The notes beneath the pieces are model-generated. The model saw only the letters and a list, made by a program, of their open reading frames with translations. It ran no database searches and was not told the DNA's origin. A DNA stretch of 64,000 bases from JAGWBD01 sp965220615 (GTDB lineage Bacteria > Chloroflexota > Anaerolineae > Aggregatilineales > Phototrophicaceae): the NCBI GenBank assembly GCA_965220615.1, contig CBDCQL010000001.1:434001-498000 (forward strand), in the 5' to 3' direction. How positions within the stretch are numbered: the first letter of the stretch is position 1; each line of letters opens with the position of its first letter. Made by a program: the position numbers and the translations under genes. This document shows positions 16,257 through 24,056 of the stretch, piece after piece.

Positions 16257-17356
16257 CCGCCCACGTACCCCTGCGCGACCGCGCCAGGAGCGCTTTCGAA
16301 TATGCCGCGCGCCAGCTGCGCCGACTCGTCACCGACCACCCGGACTATTTCCCGCTTTACACCGAAGACGGCAAATGGCGCCACGAAGGCGAGGTCTGGA
16401 CCAACTGGTGCGAGGGCTTCCTGCCCGGCCAGCTCTGGCTCATCCACCAGCAGACCGGCGACCCCTGGTTTCGCGAGCGCGCCATCCATTACTGCCGCCT
16501 GATCGAACACCGCGCGACCGACACCAGCGTCCATGACCTCGGCTTCCTCTTCTGGTCCAGCTGGAAACGCTGGTATGACGAGGACGGCGAGGAGTTCCAG
16601 CGCCACGTGATCATCGAGGCCGGCCAGACCGCCGGTTCGCGTTTCCGCGAAAAGGGCGGTTACCTGCCTTCCTTCGTCGGGCCGCAGAGCATCTTCATCG
16701 ACATCATGATGAACGTCGGCATCATCTTCTACGCCGCCCGCCAGACCGGTGACGCCGATCTGCTGCGCCGCGTCACGCAGCACTGCCTCACCACCCGTCG
16801 CCACCTCGTCCGCGGCGACGGCAGCACCGCCCACGAGGGCATCTTCGATACCGACACGGGCGAGTTCCTGCGCCAGAGCACCCACCAGGGCTGGCGCGGC
16901 GATTCGATCTGGGCGCGCGGCCTCAGCTGGGCGCTTTACGGCTTCGGCACCGCCTACCGCTTCAGCGGCGACGCACGCTTCCTGCAGACCGCCGAAGCCT
17001 GCGCCGCCTGCTACATCGAACACACGCCCTCCTACGGCATCCCGCCCAACGACTGGCTCGAACCCGAGCCGCGCCACCCCCACGAGAGCTCGGCCGCCGC
17101 CATCGCCGCCAGCGGTTTCCAGCAACTGGCCAAACTGAGCGCCGACCCGCTGCGCGCCCAGCTCTACCGCGGCAAGGCGCGCCGCATCCTCTACACGCTC
17201 TGCGCGCCGCCCTTCCTCATCGACGAGGACGACGGCCACGAGGGCATCCTGCGCTTCGGCATGTACCACGAGCGCCGCGGCCTCGGCGTCAACCAGAGCG
17301 TGATGTGGGGCGACCACTTCTTTCTGGAAGCCCTGTGCCACTATCTGAATGAGTAA
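16253..17356 (+). CDS. Glycoside hydrolase family 88-like unsaturated glucuronyl hydrolase
   Basis: 367 aa (alpha/alpha)6-barrel protein. GH88-like features: NWCEGFLPGQLWL, HDLGFLFWSSW, FIDIMMNVG (catalytic-type Asp), DSIWARGLSWALYG and the late HESSAAAIAASG. GH88 enzymes remove the unsaturated uronic acid left by polysaccharide lyases. No signal peptide, so it should act on imported oligosaccharides in the cytoplasm. It overlaps the M20 peptidase gene and precedes an SDR gene; all three may process amidated or acetylated uronate sugars. No lyase gene is nearby. Confidence 0.8.
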   Translation: MTAHVPLRDRARSAFEYAARQLRRLVTDHPDYFPLYTEDGKWRHEGEVWTNWCEGFLPGQLWLIHQQTGDPWFRERAIHYCRLIEHRATDTSVHDLGFLFWSSWKRWYDEDGEEFQRHVIIEAGQTAGSRFREKGGYLPSFVGPQSIFIDIMMNVGIIFYAARQTGDADLLRRVTQHCLTTRRHLVRGDGSTAHEGIFDTDTGEFLRQSTHQGWRGDSIWARGLSWALYGFGTAYRFSGDARFLQTAEACAACYIEHTPSYGIPPNDWLEPEPRHPHESSAAAIAASGFQQLAKLSADPLRAQLYRGKARRILYTLCAPPFLIDEDDGHEGILRFGMYHERRGLGVNQSVMWGDHFFLEALCHYLNE

Positions 17357-17466
17357 ACGGGCGCCCGCAGACCAGGAAGTTGCTTCAGCGAATAACTGGC
17401 GCAAGCCCTCTGCAACACCCACAGCGAGCAGGACGGCAACGGCCCCGTCCCCAAACCGGAGGCAAC

Positions 17467-18243
17467 ATGTCCACATCTGAACAGAGCAGCCCGCGCGTGG
17501 CCCTCGTGACCGGCGCCGGCCGCGGCATCGGACGCGCAATCGCCATCGCCCTGGGCGAGCGCGGCTGGCGCGTACTCGTCAACTATCGCGCCGACGCCGA
17601 CTCGGCCGCCTCCTGCGTGGAGGAAATCGAGCAGGCCGGCGGCGTGGCGCGCGCCATCCAGGCCGACGTGGCCGCGTCAGAGGGCCGCGCGACCCTGCTG
17701 CGCGAGGCCCCCGGCGCCTGGGGCGGGGTCGACCTGCTGGTCAACAACGCCGGCATGGCGCCGCGCCAGCGCGTGGACATCCTCGAGATGACCGAGGCCA
17801 GCTACGATGAGGTGATGGGCGTCAACCTGCGCGGCCCCCTCTTCCTGACCCAGGGCATCGCGCGGCACATGCTGGCTGCGGAGCGCGCCGGCACGATCAT
17901 CAACATCGGCTCGATGAGCGCCGTGGTCGCCAGCACCAGCCGCGGCGAGTACTGCATCTCCAAGACCGCCATGGGCATGATGACCAAACTCTACGCCGAC
18001 CGCCTCGCCGAACACGGCATCCACGTCTACGAGTTGCGCCCCGGCATCATCGAGACCGACATGACGGCCGTGGTGCTGGAGCGCTACCGCCGCCTCGTCG
18101 GCCAGGGCTTCACGCCGATCCGCCGCCTCGGCCTGCCGCAGGACGTGGCGCTTGCCTGCGTCGCGATCGTCGAGGGCCATTTCCCCTTCAGCACGGGCGA
18201 GGTGATCAACGTCGACGGCGGCCAGCATTTGCAGAGGTTGTAG
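17467..18243 (+). CDS. Short-chain dehydrogenase/reductase (3-oxoacyl-ACP reductase-like)
   Basis: 258 aa from ATG 17467 behind CGGAGGCAAC. Classical SDR: cofactor motif TGAGRGIG, NNAG, catalytic Ser in IGSMS, and YCISK (Tyr-x3-Lys). The C-terminal VDGG is typical. NAD(P)H-dependent oxidoreductase; context with GH88 and M20 suggests a sugar or uronate substrate rather than fatty-acid synthesis. The last 44 nt of the gene region (18206-18249) recur at 21603-21646 and 22812-22855 in the accessory island that begins right after it. Confidence 0.88.
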   Translation: MSTSEQSSPRVALVTGAGRGIGRAIAIALGERGWRVLVNYRADADSAASCVEEIEQAGGVARAIQADVAASEGRATLLREAPGAWGGVDLLVNNAGMAPRQRVDILEMTEASYDEVMGVNLRGPLFLTQGIARHMLAAERAGTIINIGSMSAVVASTSRGEYCISKTAMGMMTKLYADRLAEHGIHVYELRPGIIETDMTAVVLERYRRLVGQGFTPIRRLGLPQDVALACVAIVEGHFPFSTGEVINVDGGQHLQRL

Positions 18244-18249
18244 CGGCCC
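18206..18249 (+). repeat. Anchor repeat L, original copy (SDR 3' end)
   Basis: 44 nt spanning the SDR C-terminal codons, its TAG stop and six bases beyond (TCAACGTCGACGG through TAGCGGCCC). It differs by three bases from 21603-21646 and is also matched without gaps at 22812-22855. It marks the left boundary of the accessory island. Confidence 0.75.
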
Positions 18250-18263
18250 CTGAACATATCGAC

Positions 18264-19121
18264 ATGAGCATCTTCAACTTCAGCAAGGAAACCACTCACG
18301 TCGGATTCGCTGACGAAGCCTATTGGAACCGCGGCGAGTTTCGTGCCGTTGCCTGTGTGTCAGCGCGACTGGACAACAGGGATTATCACGAAGTCGAACG
18401 TCGCCTTTGCGCATCACGCTGCGATGCCGGTGCCATCGTGTCCGAAATCAAGTGGAACAAGTTGAACGACTACAGACGCCAACGTGACGCCGCATCAGTA
18501 CTTGAAGCAGCCGTGAATTTGGCAGCAGGGCGAGAAATGCACATCGACGTGCTGGTCTGGGATGGACAGGCACGCGTTTACATGGATCGCCTTCGCGCTA
18601 CCAACGGAAACCGGGAAACGATGCATCTGCAAATGATGTATCGCTTTTTCTTTTCGCAAGTCATATCCCGCTGGAGATCAGTTGAAGGATCACCCACTCC
18701 ACATTGGACATTTGCGCCGGATCAACACTCTGGTCTGGACTTTCCTGCCTTGCAGAACGAAGTGAGAACGAATGCGGATACAGCCGTAAACACCACGATA
18801 GAAGTAAAGGATGTAAAGGAGTTTTTGAATTACTCAATCCAGCTTGCTGACTTGCTTGCCGGGATGGCGGCCTACTCGCACGAAACCGCGACAGACTATG
18901 AAACCTGGTCGCGCCTAAGGAAGCAATCTCACCTGCGACTGCCGGCGCCGCAATGGCCCACCCGCTTCCCGCTCCTGGACCTGTTCTCCCGGCTGTGCCA
19001 GGAAAGTAACCTGGGCCTGACCATGCTCATGCACAACCCCGCCTTTCCCGGTCGTGGGCTTTGGACACAGGAACACGGCCTCACACATCACACAATAGAC
19101 TTCCAGCCATTCACCCCTTAG
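18264..19121 (+). CDS. DUF3800-like protein
   Basis: 285 aa. The early FADEAYW and late IQLADLLAGM place conserved acidic residues where DUF3800 proteins have their DES and D residues, in a predicted RNase H-like fold. DUF3800 genes are frequent in mobile and defence islands, but their activity is not established. It starts 20 bases after the SDR stop. Codon use is visibly less GC-biased than in the SDR, as expected for acquired DNA. Possible nuclease; the assignment rests on the two motif regions and the length. Confidence 0.6.
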   Translation: MSIFNFSKETTHVGFADEAYWNRGEFRAVACVSARLDNRDYHEVERRLCASRCDAGAIVSEIKWNKLNDYRRQRDAASVLEAAVNLAAGREMHIDVLVWDGQARVYMDRLRATNGNRETMHLQMMYRFFFSQVISRWRSVEGSPTPHWTFAPDQHSGLDFPALQNEVRTNADTAVNTTIEVKDVKEFLNYSIQLADLLAGMAAYSHETATDYETWSRLRKQSHLRLPAPQWPTRFPLLDLFSRLCQESNLGLTMLMHNPAFPGRGLWTQEHGLTHHTIDFQPFTP

Positions 19122-19164
19122 CCGTGAATAAATGGTATGCTGAATATGCTTCCGGGAGGTCAAC

Positions 19165-19581
19165 ATGAGCGCAAGCGCGCAACTCACTTATGAGAAATGG
19201 CGTGATTCGCGCGTCCGTCATGTAAGGGTGGCCGGTATTGATATCCGCCTGGACGTGGTTTCTACGGGCATCCTGGATGAGTGTGGGCCTGATCTGCAGA
19301 AACTATTGAATGAGATCGATGACATGCATCGGCGCATCAATGAGCCGCGAGAGCAGCCCTCGCCTCTTTTGGCCCCCCTGTTGTCGCCGCGCGAACCTGT
19401 GCCCACGCGAAGAGCGTTTGTTCTGGCCATGCGCAGGGCCCTGAAGGAGATTTTGCCTGCTGTCCTCAGTTCCCCCAAATGGCTGCCCGGCGCACTGGAT
19501 GACTTCAGCGAGAGCGAAATCATCGAGTTGTACAACGTGGTGATGCACAGCACTGGCGCACCTGCAACAATGCCTTCCTGA
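19165..19581 (+). CDS. Hypothetical protein in accessory island
   Basis: 138 aa behind a clear GGGAGG ribosome site. No recognised domain. The N-terminal half is mixed; the C-terminal half is predicted helical (RRALKEILPAVL, SEIIELYNVVM). It sits between the DUF3800-like gene and a fragment carrying a toxin tail plus methyltransferase start, that is, in the slot that PIN modules occupy in the two other cassettes. It may be a partner of the DUF3800-like protein. Confidence 0.6.
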   Translation: MSASAQLTYEKWRDSRVRHVRVAGIDIRLDVVSTGILDECGPDLQKLLNEIDDMHRRINEPREQPSPLLAPLLSPREPVPTRRAFVLAMRRALKEILPAVLSSPKWLPGALDDFSESEIIELYNVVMHSTGAPATMPS

Positions 19582-19602
19582 CGGGTCAGGTGGATAGGCT
19601 GT

Positions 19603-19686
19603 CGCCCAGGCAAGCCCCGCATGACCCACCCCAACACCTCTTCCATGCCGACAACCTGACCCTGTTGCGCGAGCGCGAGTACTTCC
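19603..19686 (+). pseudogene. Anchor repeat M: remnant of toxin 3' end plus methyltransferase 5' end
   Basis: 84 nt that align with 23971-24056 apart from two single-base deletions. It contains CCCCGCATGACC (toxin stop overlapping the methyltransferase start) and the codons for DNLTLLREREYF. A one-base deletion after AACACC breaks the frame, so no protein is made. It shows that a methyltransferase gene once followed the 18.3-19.6 kb cargo. Confidence 0.8.
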
Positions 19687-19791
19687 TTCCGGGAAGTGAT
19701 TCTGCCCGCGACGCTTCGAAGGTAAAATCCAGGATGTGCCATCCCCATGGCGCGCAGGTTCGCATACAGCATCCTTCCAGGGAGCAAGGTC

Positions 19792-20649
19792 ATGCCGGAT
19801 TTTCCGCTGGTGGATACGCATCTCCACGTCTGGGACCCAGGGCTTTTGCGCTATCCCTGGCTGGATGACATTCCGCTGCTGAACAAGCCATATCTGCTGG
19901 AAGACTATGACCGGGCCTGCGCCGCGGTCGCCGTTGAGAGGATGGTCTTTCTGCAGGCGGAGGTAGACCCCGCGCAGTTTCAGGATGAAGCGGACTGGGT
20001 GGACAGCCTCGCCGACCAGGACAGCCGGCTCCAGGGCATCGTGGCATGGGCGCCGCTGGAGAAGGGCGACGCCGCCCGGCCGGCCCTGGAGCGCCTGGCC
20101 GCCAACCCGCGCGTCAAGGGCATCCGGCGCATCATCCAGGCCGAGCCGGACATCGGCTTTTGCCTGCGCCCGGATTTCGTCACGGGAGTGCGACTGCTGC
20201 CTGAATTCGGCCTGAGTTTCGACATTTGCATCGTGCATTACCAGTTGGCCAACACCATCAAAATGGTGGCGCAGTGCCCCGACCAGCCGTTCATCCTCGA
20301 CCATATCGGCAAGCCCGACATCAGGAACGGCCTCATGGACCCCTGGCGCGCCGAAATCAGGGCCCTTTCCCGCTTTCCCAACGTCTGCTGCAAGATCTCG
20401 GGCCTGGTCACCGAGGCGGACCATCAGCGCTGGACCCGGGAGCAACTCAGGCCCTACATTCACCACGTCATCGAGTGTTTCGGCTTCGACCGCGTCATGT
20501 ATGGCGGCGACTGGCCGGTGGCCGCCCAGGCGGCCGACTATCCGCGCTGGGTGGAAACCCTTGAATGGGCGCTTCAGGGCTGTACGGACGAGGAGTTGAA
20601 GAAACTCTTCCACGACAACGCCCTGGCCTTCTATCGCCTGGAGGACTGA
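19792..20649 (+). CDS. Amidohydrolase-family lactonase (COG3618-like)
   Basis: 285 aa from ATG 19792 behind GGGAGCAAGGTC. TIM-barrel amidohydrolase with VDTHLHVWDP (metal His-x-His), FILDHIGKPD and MYGGDWP (metal Asp). Closest known activities are L-fuconolactonase, 2-pyrone-4,6-dicarboxylate hydrolase and related lactonases. Together with the GH88 and SDR genes upstream of the island it would fit sugar-acid catabolism, suggesting that it belonged to the original operon. The precise substrate is uncertain. Confidence 0.85.
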   Translation: MPDFPLVDTHLHVWDPGLLRYPWLDDIPLLNKPYLLEDYDRACAAVAVERMVFLQAEVDPAQFQDEADWVDSLADQDSRLQGIVAWAPLEKGDAARPALERLAANPRVKGIRRIIQAEPDIGFCLRPDFVTGVRLLPEFGLSFDICIVHYQLANTIKMVAQCPDQPFILDHIGKPDIRNGLMDPWRAEIRALSRFPNVCCKISGLVTEADHQRWTREQLRPYIHHVIECFGFDRVMYGGDWPVAAQAADYPRWVETLEWALQGCTDEELKKLFHDNALAFYRLED

Positions 20650-20675
20650 GACTTCGGGTTGCGTCTCCGGTTTTT
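20648..20675 (+). terminator. Possible intrinsic terminator
   Basis: GAGAC (20648-20652) pairs with GTCTC (20663-20667), followed closely by five T (20671-20675). It overlaps the amidohydrolase stop codon. The stem is only five base pairs, so it is weak. Confidence 0.35.
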
Positions 20676-20736
20676 GGGAGGCGACTGAAGTTCCTGCAAG
20701 AATCAGCGGGACTTGCGTTTATTGAAGGAAAAGCCA

Positions 20737-21492
20737 ATGTTGCGAATCGTCACCCAGAATATCTGGGGCAGGTACAACCGCTGGCAGGAACGCGCGGAGG
20801 CCATCGGGCGCAACATGGACGATCTGGAAGTCGACATTGTCTGTATCCAGGAGTCGGACCCCGATCACTTCGAGTATCTTGCATCGCATTGCTTTCGCCC
20901 TTTTCCGCATGCCTCTTATGCCGCCAGCGATGACGGTTCCCTGACGCCCCGGCCGATGGGACTGGCGATCTTTTCCCGCCTGCCCCTGCTGGACACAGGC
21001 AAGGTCGATATCGGGCCGGAGCGTGAGGCGAGCATTCCATGGATGCGCATTGTGCAGTATGCGACGGTGGAAACTCCATCCCGTCATTCCCTGACTGTTT
21101 TCAATGCGCACCTGTATTTGAGTGAGGGCCAGAAAGAGACCGGCATCAATGCCTGCGTGGAATTGATGCGGCGCCCTCAATTCGCCGGCCACACGCATTG
21201 GTTGACCGGCGACTTCAATATCGATCTCGATACGCAGCCGGAATACCTCGCGCCGCTTGCAAGACAGGGGTACGTTGACCTGTGGGCCGCGATAAACGAG
21301 AGCGAGACCGGATACACGTATCCCCTCCACCCCGACCAGGCGCCGGCCATTCGCATCGACGGCCATTTTACGCAGCGCGCCAACCTTGACAGGGTGGTCA
21401 GCGTCTCACGGGTCAATACGGAGCCGGTTGATGATGGCCGTCTGCTGCTTTCCGATCACGTCGGCGTCATGGCAACCTTCGATCTCGACTGA
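20737..21492 (+). CDS. Endonuclease/exonuclease/phosphatase family protein
   Basis: 251 aa from ATG 20737 after AAGGAA. EEP fold: LRIVTQNIWG, CIQES (metal Glu), NAHLY, LTGDFNID (catalytic Asp-x-Asn) and the final SDHVGV (Asp-His). Members cleave phosphodiester or phosphoester bonds in DNA, inositol phosphates, sphingomyelin or sugar phosphates; no subfamily mark is clear. No signal peptide. It follows the amidohydrolase gene and precedes a remnant of the SDR 3' end. Confidence 0.85.
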   Translation: MLRIVTQNIWGRYNRWQERAEAIGRNMDDLEVDIVCIQESDPDHFEYLASHCFRPFPHASYAASDDGSLTPRPMGLAIFSRLPLLDTGKVDIGPEREASIPWMRIVQYATVETPSRHSLTVFNAHLYLSEGQKETGINACVELMRRPQFAGHTHWLTGDFNIDLDTQPEYLAPLARQGYVDLWAAINESETGYTYPLHPDQAPAIRIDGHFTQRANLDRVVSVSRVNTEPVDDGRLLLSDHVGVMATFDLD

Positions 21493-21541
21493 AATACGGC
21501 TTCAGCCGATGGCGCTCCGGAACCGGGACGTCGCCGAATTC

Positions 21542-21581
21542 GCGCGAGGTGACCTGACAAGCGAAGTGACCGCCTCACCTC
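21542..21581 (+). repeat. Nine-base inverted repeat before anchor repeat L
   Basis: GCGAGGTGA (21542-21550) and TCACCTCGC (21573-21581) form a perfect 9-bp stem with a 22-nt loop. It lies between the EEP gene and the SDR 3' remnant. No T-run follows. It may be a terminator-like structure or part of a recombination site. Confidence 0.4.
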
Positions 21582-21602
21582 GCCGGCGCCCTTACGCCCT
21601 TG

Positions 21603-21646
21603 TCAACGTCGATGGCGGCCGGCATTTGCAGCGGTTGTAGCGGCCC
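21603..21646 (+). repeat. Anchor repeat L, second copy (SDR 3'-end remnant)
   Basis: 44 nt matching the SDR end with three mismatches, still encoding VNVDGGRHLQRL and a TAG. It precedes the first PIN module. After it, this copy and the third copy share a further stretch (GCAGGCAGGGTTTC...GTGTACAAT) that carries the module promoter. Confidence 0.8.
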
Positions 21647-21666
21647 GCAGGCAGGGTTTCTGCGTG

Positions 21667-21672
21667 TACAAT
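21667..21672 (+). promoter_or_regulatory. -10 element of PIN module 1
   Basis: TACAAT within GCGTGTACAATGG, conserved at the same distance from the ribosome site in module 2. No good -35 match is seen. Confidence 0.35.
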
Positions 21673-21706
21673 GGAATCTGTCCGATTCGCGGTTAAGGAG
21701 CCGGTG

Positions 21707-22339
21707 ATGGCCCTGCAACCACTGACCCAGGGAGTTGAACTACCGGCGCAGTTCGGTGACATGCTGGCCGACGCATCCGCAGGCCTGTCCCGCCGGGAGA
21801 ACAAACCGGCCAGGGTGGCGGAAGACATACCCCACCTTGAGCAAGACATTGAGGCCAGTGAGCAACTTGTCACGGTCATTGAGGAATATTTCGGCTTCGT
21901 CCGCCAGGCGGGGCAGGATAACGACGCGGCCCGCAAGATTGTCGAATGGGCGGCTGAACTCGACCGTGACCTTGCGGAAATCTTCAATTCCTATGAAGAG
22001 AAACTCTTCCCTGCCCTGCAAGAACGCGCCGCCACCTTGTCCAGGGTCATCGAGGGCTGGCATCACCTGGCTGACGCCGGCCTGATCGAACCGGACCTGC
22101 CGCCACAACTGGCGGAGCGGGTCGCGCAACTTGACACACGCATCAGCGAACTGACCGGGGAAGTCAACAAAAAGTACGACAATGACCTCGTCGCGCGCCT
22201 GCTGATGCGCGTCGGCAAGCAGCGCCAGCTGACCCTGGACGAGCAGTTGCGCCTGGCCGATGCCGTCACGCTGGAGTGGAAAGTGCTCAACGAACCCTCC
22301 CTGCGCCGTGCGGACTGGTATGGTGCCGATGGCCGATAG
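21707..22339 (+). CDS. Candidate antitoxin of PIN module 1, unusually long helical protein
   Basis: 210 aa from ATG 21707 behind TTAAGGAGCCGGTG; a GTG one codon earlier is possible. It is predicted mostly alpha-helical, with charged heptad-like segments and no recognised DNA-binding domain. It is homologous along its whole length to the protein at 22916-23545, sharing LIEPDLPPQL and the end R-DWYG-DGR. Its stop codon lies inside the PIN gene (11-nt overlap), the normal layout of antitoxin-toxin pairs. Typical VapB-type antitoxins have 70-90 residues, so this may be a different antitoxin family or an adaptor. Function inferred from position. Confidence 0.6.
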   Translation: MALQPLTQGVELPAQFGDMLADASAGLSRRENKPARVAEDIPHLEQDIEASEQLVTVIEEYFGFVRQAGQDNDAARKIVEWAAELDRDLAEIFNSYEEKLFPALQERAATLSRVIEGWHHLADAGLIEPDLPPQLAERVAQLDTRISELTGEVNKKYDNDLVARLLMRVGKQRQLTLDEQLRLADAVTLEWKVLNEPSLRRADWYGADGR

Positions 22340-22799
22340 GGTATTCGTGGATACCAATGTCGTCCTGCGTTTCTTTTTTCGGGAACTGCCCAACCACAGG
22401 GAATGCAGGACGCTCTTGAGAAGACTGAAACGGGAAGGTGTTGAACTCTGTATCAGTGGGCAGGTGATGCGCGAATTCTACTTACGGGCCCTCCACCCAG
22501 GAACTTTCGATGAGGTGACGGTCACTGAACGGACCCTGCCACCGGAGATTGAATGGGTCCTGCGGACTGTCGAGTCGCTGCCGGACCTTTTTCAAATTGT
22601 GGACCAACCGCACGCCGTGCATGAATTGCTGCCGCAGTTGCTGCGCGAGTATCAGGTGCGCGGCACATTGACGCACGACACCAACATCCTCGCCACCATG
22701 CTGACCCACGACATCGACAGGATCTGCTCCCTCGACAGTGACTTCGAACGCTTCAGCGACTGCGTCAACATCCTCAGGCCCCAAGCGGACCCCGCATGA
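22329..22799 (+). CDS. PIN-domain ribonuclease, toxin of module 1
   Basis: 156 aa from ATG 22329 (MADRVFVDTNV). The start matches module 2, where the overlap with the upstream gene is also 11 nt. The four PIN acidic positions are visible: Asp in VFVDTN, Glu in MREFY, Asp in THDTNI and Asp in SLDSDF. VapC-like enzymes cut tRNA or rRNA in the cytoplasm. The stop codon overlaps CCCCGCATGACC, which is the start of a methyltransferase gene in the second module, but here the sequence turns into an SDR remnant two bases later. Confidence 0.8.
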   Translation: MADRVFVDTNVVLRFFFRELPNHRECRTLLRRLKREGVELCISGQVMREFYLRALHPGTFDEVTVTERTLPPEIEWVLRTVESLPDLFQIVDQPHAVHELLPQLLREYQVRGTLTHDTNILATMLTHDIDRICSLDSDFERFSDCVNILRPQADPA

Positions 22800-22811
22800 C
22801 CGATGCCCTCA

Positions 22812-22855
22812 TCAAAGTCGTCGGCGGCCAGCATCTGCAGCGGTTGTAGCGGCCC
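22812..22855 (+). repeat. Anchor repeat L, third copy (SDR 3'-end remnant)
   Basis: 44 nt, ungapped against the second copy with about five mismatches; encodes KVVGGQHLQRL and a TAG. It sits 12 bases after the module 1 toxin stop and just before module 2. Confidence 0.75.
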
Positions 22856-22875
22856 GCAGGCAGGGTTTCAGCGTG

Positions 22876-22881
22876 TACAAT
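22876..22881 (+). promoter_or_regulatory. -10 element of PIN module 2
   Basis: TACAAT within GCGTGTACAATG, aligned with the element of module 1. Surrounding sequence is conserved between the modules up to the ATG. Confidence 0.35.
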
Positions 22882-22915
22882 GAAACTGTCTCATTTGCGG
22901 ACAAGGAGTCCGGTG

Positions 22916-23545
22916 ATGGTTATGCAACAAGCGACTCAAGAGACTGCACTGCCGCCACAGTTCGGGGAGTGGCTGGCTGAAACAACAACCGGGTTGCCCG
23001 GCCGGAAACACAAGGCGCGACAAATGAAGCAAGAGATTTCCCGCTTTGAAAGGGACATCGAAGAAAGTGAGCAACTGGTCAATTTCGCCCTCGTTGGCTT
23101 CGTCGAACTCGTCCGTCAGGCCGGGCAGGATGACGACGCGGCGCGCAAGTTTGACGAGTGGACCGACGACCTGGATCTGGCTCAGACCCTCGCCATGTAC
23201 GAGGAGATGGTGGTCCCGGGTCTGAAAGAACGTGCCTCCATTCTGCACAAGATCGTTGGCGGCTGGCATCGCATGGCCGACGCCGGTCTGATCGAACCGG
23301 ACCTGCCGCCACAACTAACGGAACGGGCCGCGCAACTTGACACGTGCATCAGGGAACTGACGGCGGAAATCACTAAAAGAGAGGACAATGAACTGATTAC
23401 GCGCCTGCTGATTCGCGTGGGCAACCACCGCCCCCTTTCCCCCGCCGAGAAGATCCGGCTGTCAGACGCCATAAGGCGCAGGGTTCAGGTCAGGTCCACG
23501 CCATCTGAACGTCGCTCGGACTGGTACGGTGACGATGGCCGCTAG
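22916..23545 (+). CDS. Candidate antitoxin of PIN module 2, unusually long helical protein
   Basis: 209 aa from ATG 22916 after AAGGAGTCCGGTG. Paralogue of the protein at 21707-22339; the central helix pair (VRQAGQDDDAARK, GLIEPDLPPQL) and the C-terminus RSDWYGDDGR are conserved, while the N-terminus and the segment before the end vary. No known domain is recognised. It overlaps the PIN gene by 11 nt. Retention of both reading frames after duplication indicates that each antitoxin candidate is still needed by its own toxin. Role inferred from gene order. Confidence 0.6.
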   Translation: MVMQQATQETALPPQFGEWLAETTTGLPGRKHKARQMKQEISRFERDIEESEQLVNFALVGFVELVRQAGQDDDAARKFDEWTDDLDLAQTLAMYEEMVVPGLKERASILHKIVGGWHRMADAGLIEPDLPPQLTERAAQLDTCIRELTAEITKREDNELITRLLIRVGNHRPLSPAEKIRLSDAIRRRVQVRSTPSERRSDWYGDDGR

Positions 23546-23993
23546 CGTCTTCATCGACACCAACGTCCTCCTGCGTTTCACCCTGTTCGGAAGACTGAAG
23601 GACCCAAAAGACGAAATAGCCTGCCGGGATTACATCAACCGACATATCGAATTGCGCACCAAATTGTGGATCAGCGGCCAGGTGATTCGCGAATTCTGCG
23701 TACAGGCCACCAACAGGAAAACCCTTTTGAATCCACTGACAAGCAAAGAGGCGGCCTACATGGCAGCATCCTTCCCCAGGTTCTTTCAAATCGCGGACGA
23801 AACACCGGCTGTGCGTACGAAGTTCATCGAACTGCTTGACAATCACGACGTGCCGTCAATACAGATCCATGATGCCAACATTGCCGCTACTGTAATGGCG
23901 TACGGGATCAATACACTGTGCACCACAAATCAAAAAGACTTCAGACGTTATCGGGAAATCACCCTCGAAGCGCCCCTGGCAAACCCCGCATGA
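23535..23993 (+). CDS. PIN-domain ribonuclease, toxin of module 2
   Basis: 152 aa (MAASVFIDTNV). PIN residues: Asp in VFIDTN, Glu in IREFC, Asp in IHDANI, and Asp/Asn in CTTNQKDF. It resembles the module 1 toxin at the ends of the fold but is clearly diverged in the middle, so the two probably cut different RNAs or bind only their own antitoxin. Its TGA overlaps the ATG of the methyltransferase-nuclease gene, linking toxin-antitoxin and restriction functions in one transcript. Confidence 0.8.
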   Translation: MAASVFIDTNVLLRFTLFGRLKDPKDEIACRDYINRHIELRTKLWISGQVIREFCVQATNRKTLLNPLTSKEAAYMAASFPRFFQIADETPAVRTKFIELLDNHDVPSIQIHDANIAATVMAYGINTLCTTNQKDFRRYREITLEAPLANPA

Positions 23994-24056
23994 CCCTCCC
24001 CAACACCCTCTTCTACGGCGACAACCTGACCCTGCTGCGCGAGCGCGAGTACTTCC
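23971..24056 (+). repeat. Anchor repeat M, intact copy (toxin end / methyltransferase start)
   Basis: 86 nt covering the last toxin codons (APLANPA-stop) and the first codons of the methyltransferase. It is matched by the broken copy at 19603-19686. A 13-nt piece of it (ACCCCGCATGACC) is also found at the end of module 1. Confidence 0.75.

Noticed and set aside
21542..21581. The 9-bp inverted repeat as a Rho-independent terminator of the EEP gene
   Set aside because: The loop is 22 nt and no T-run follows, so it is kept only as an inverted repeat.
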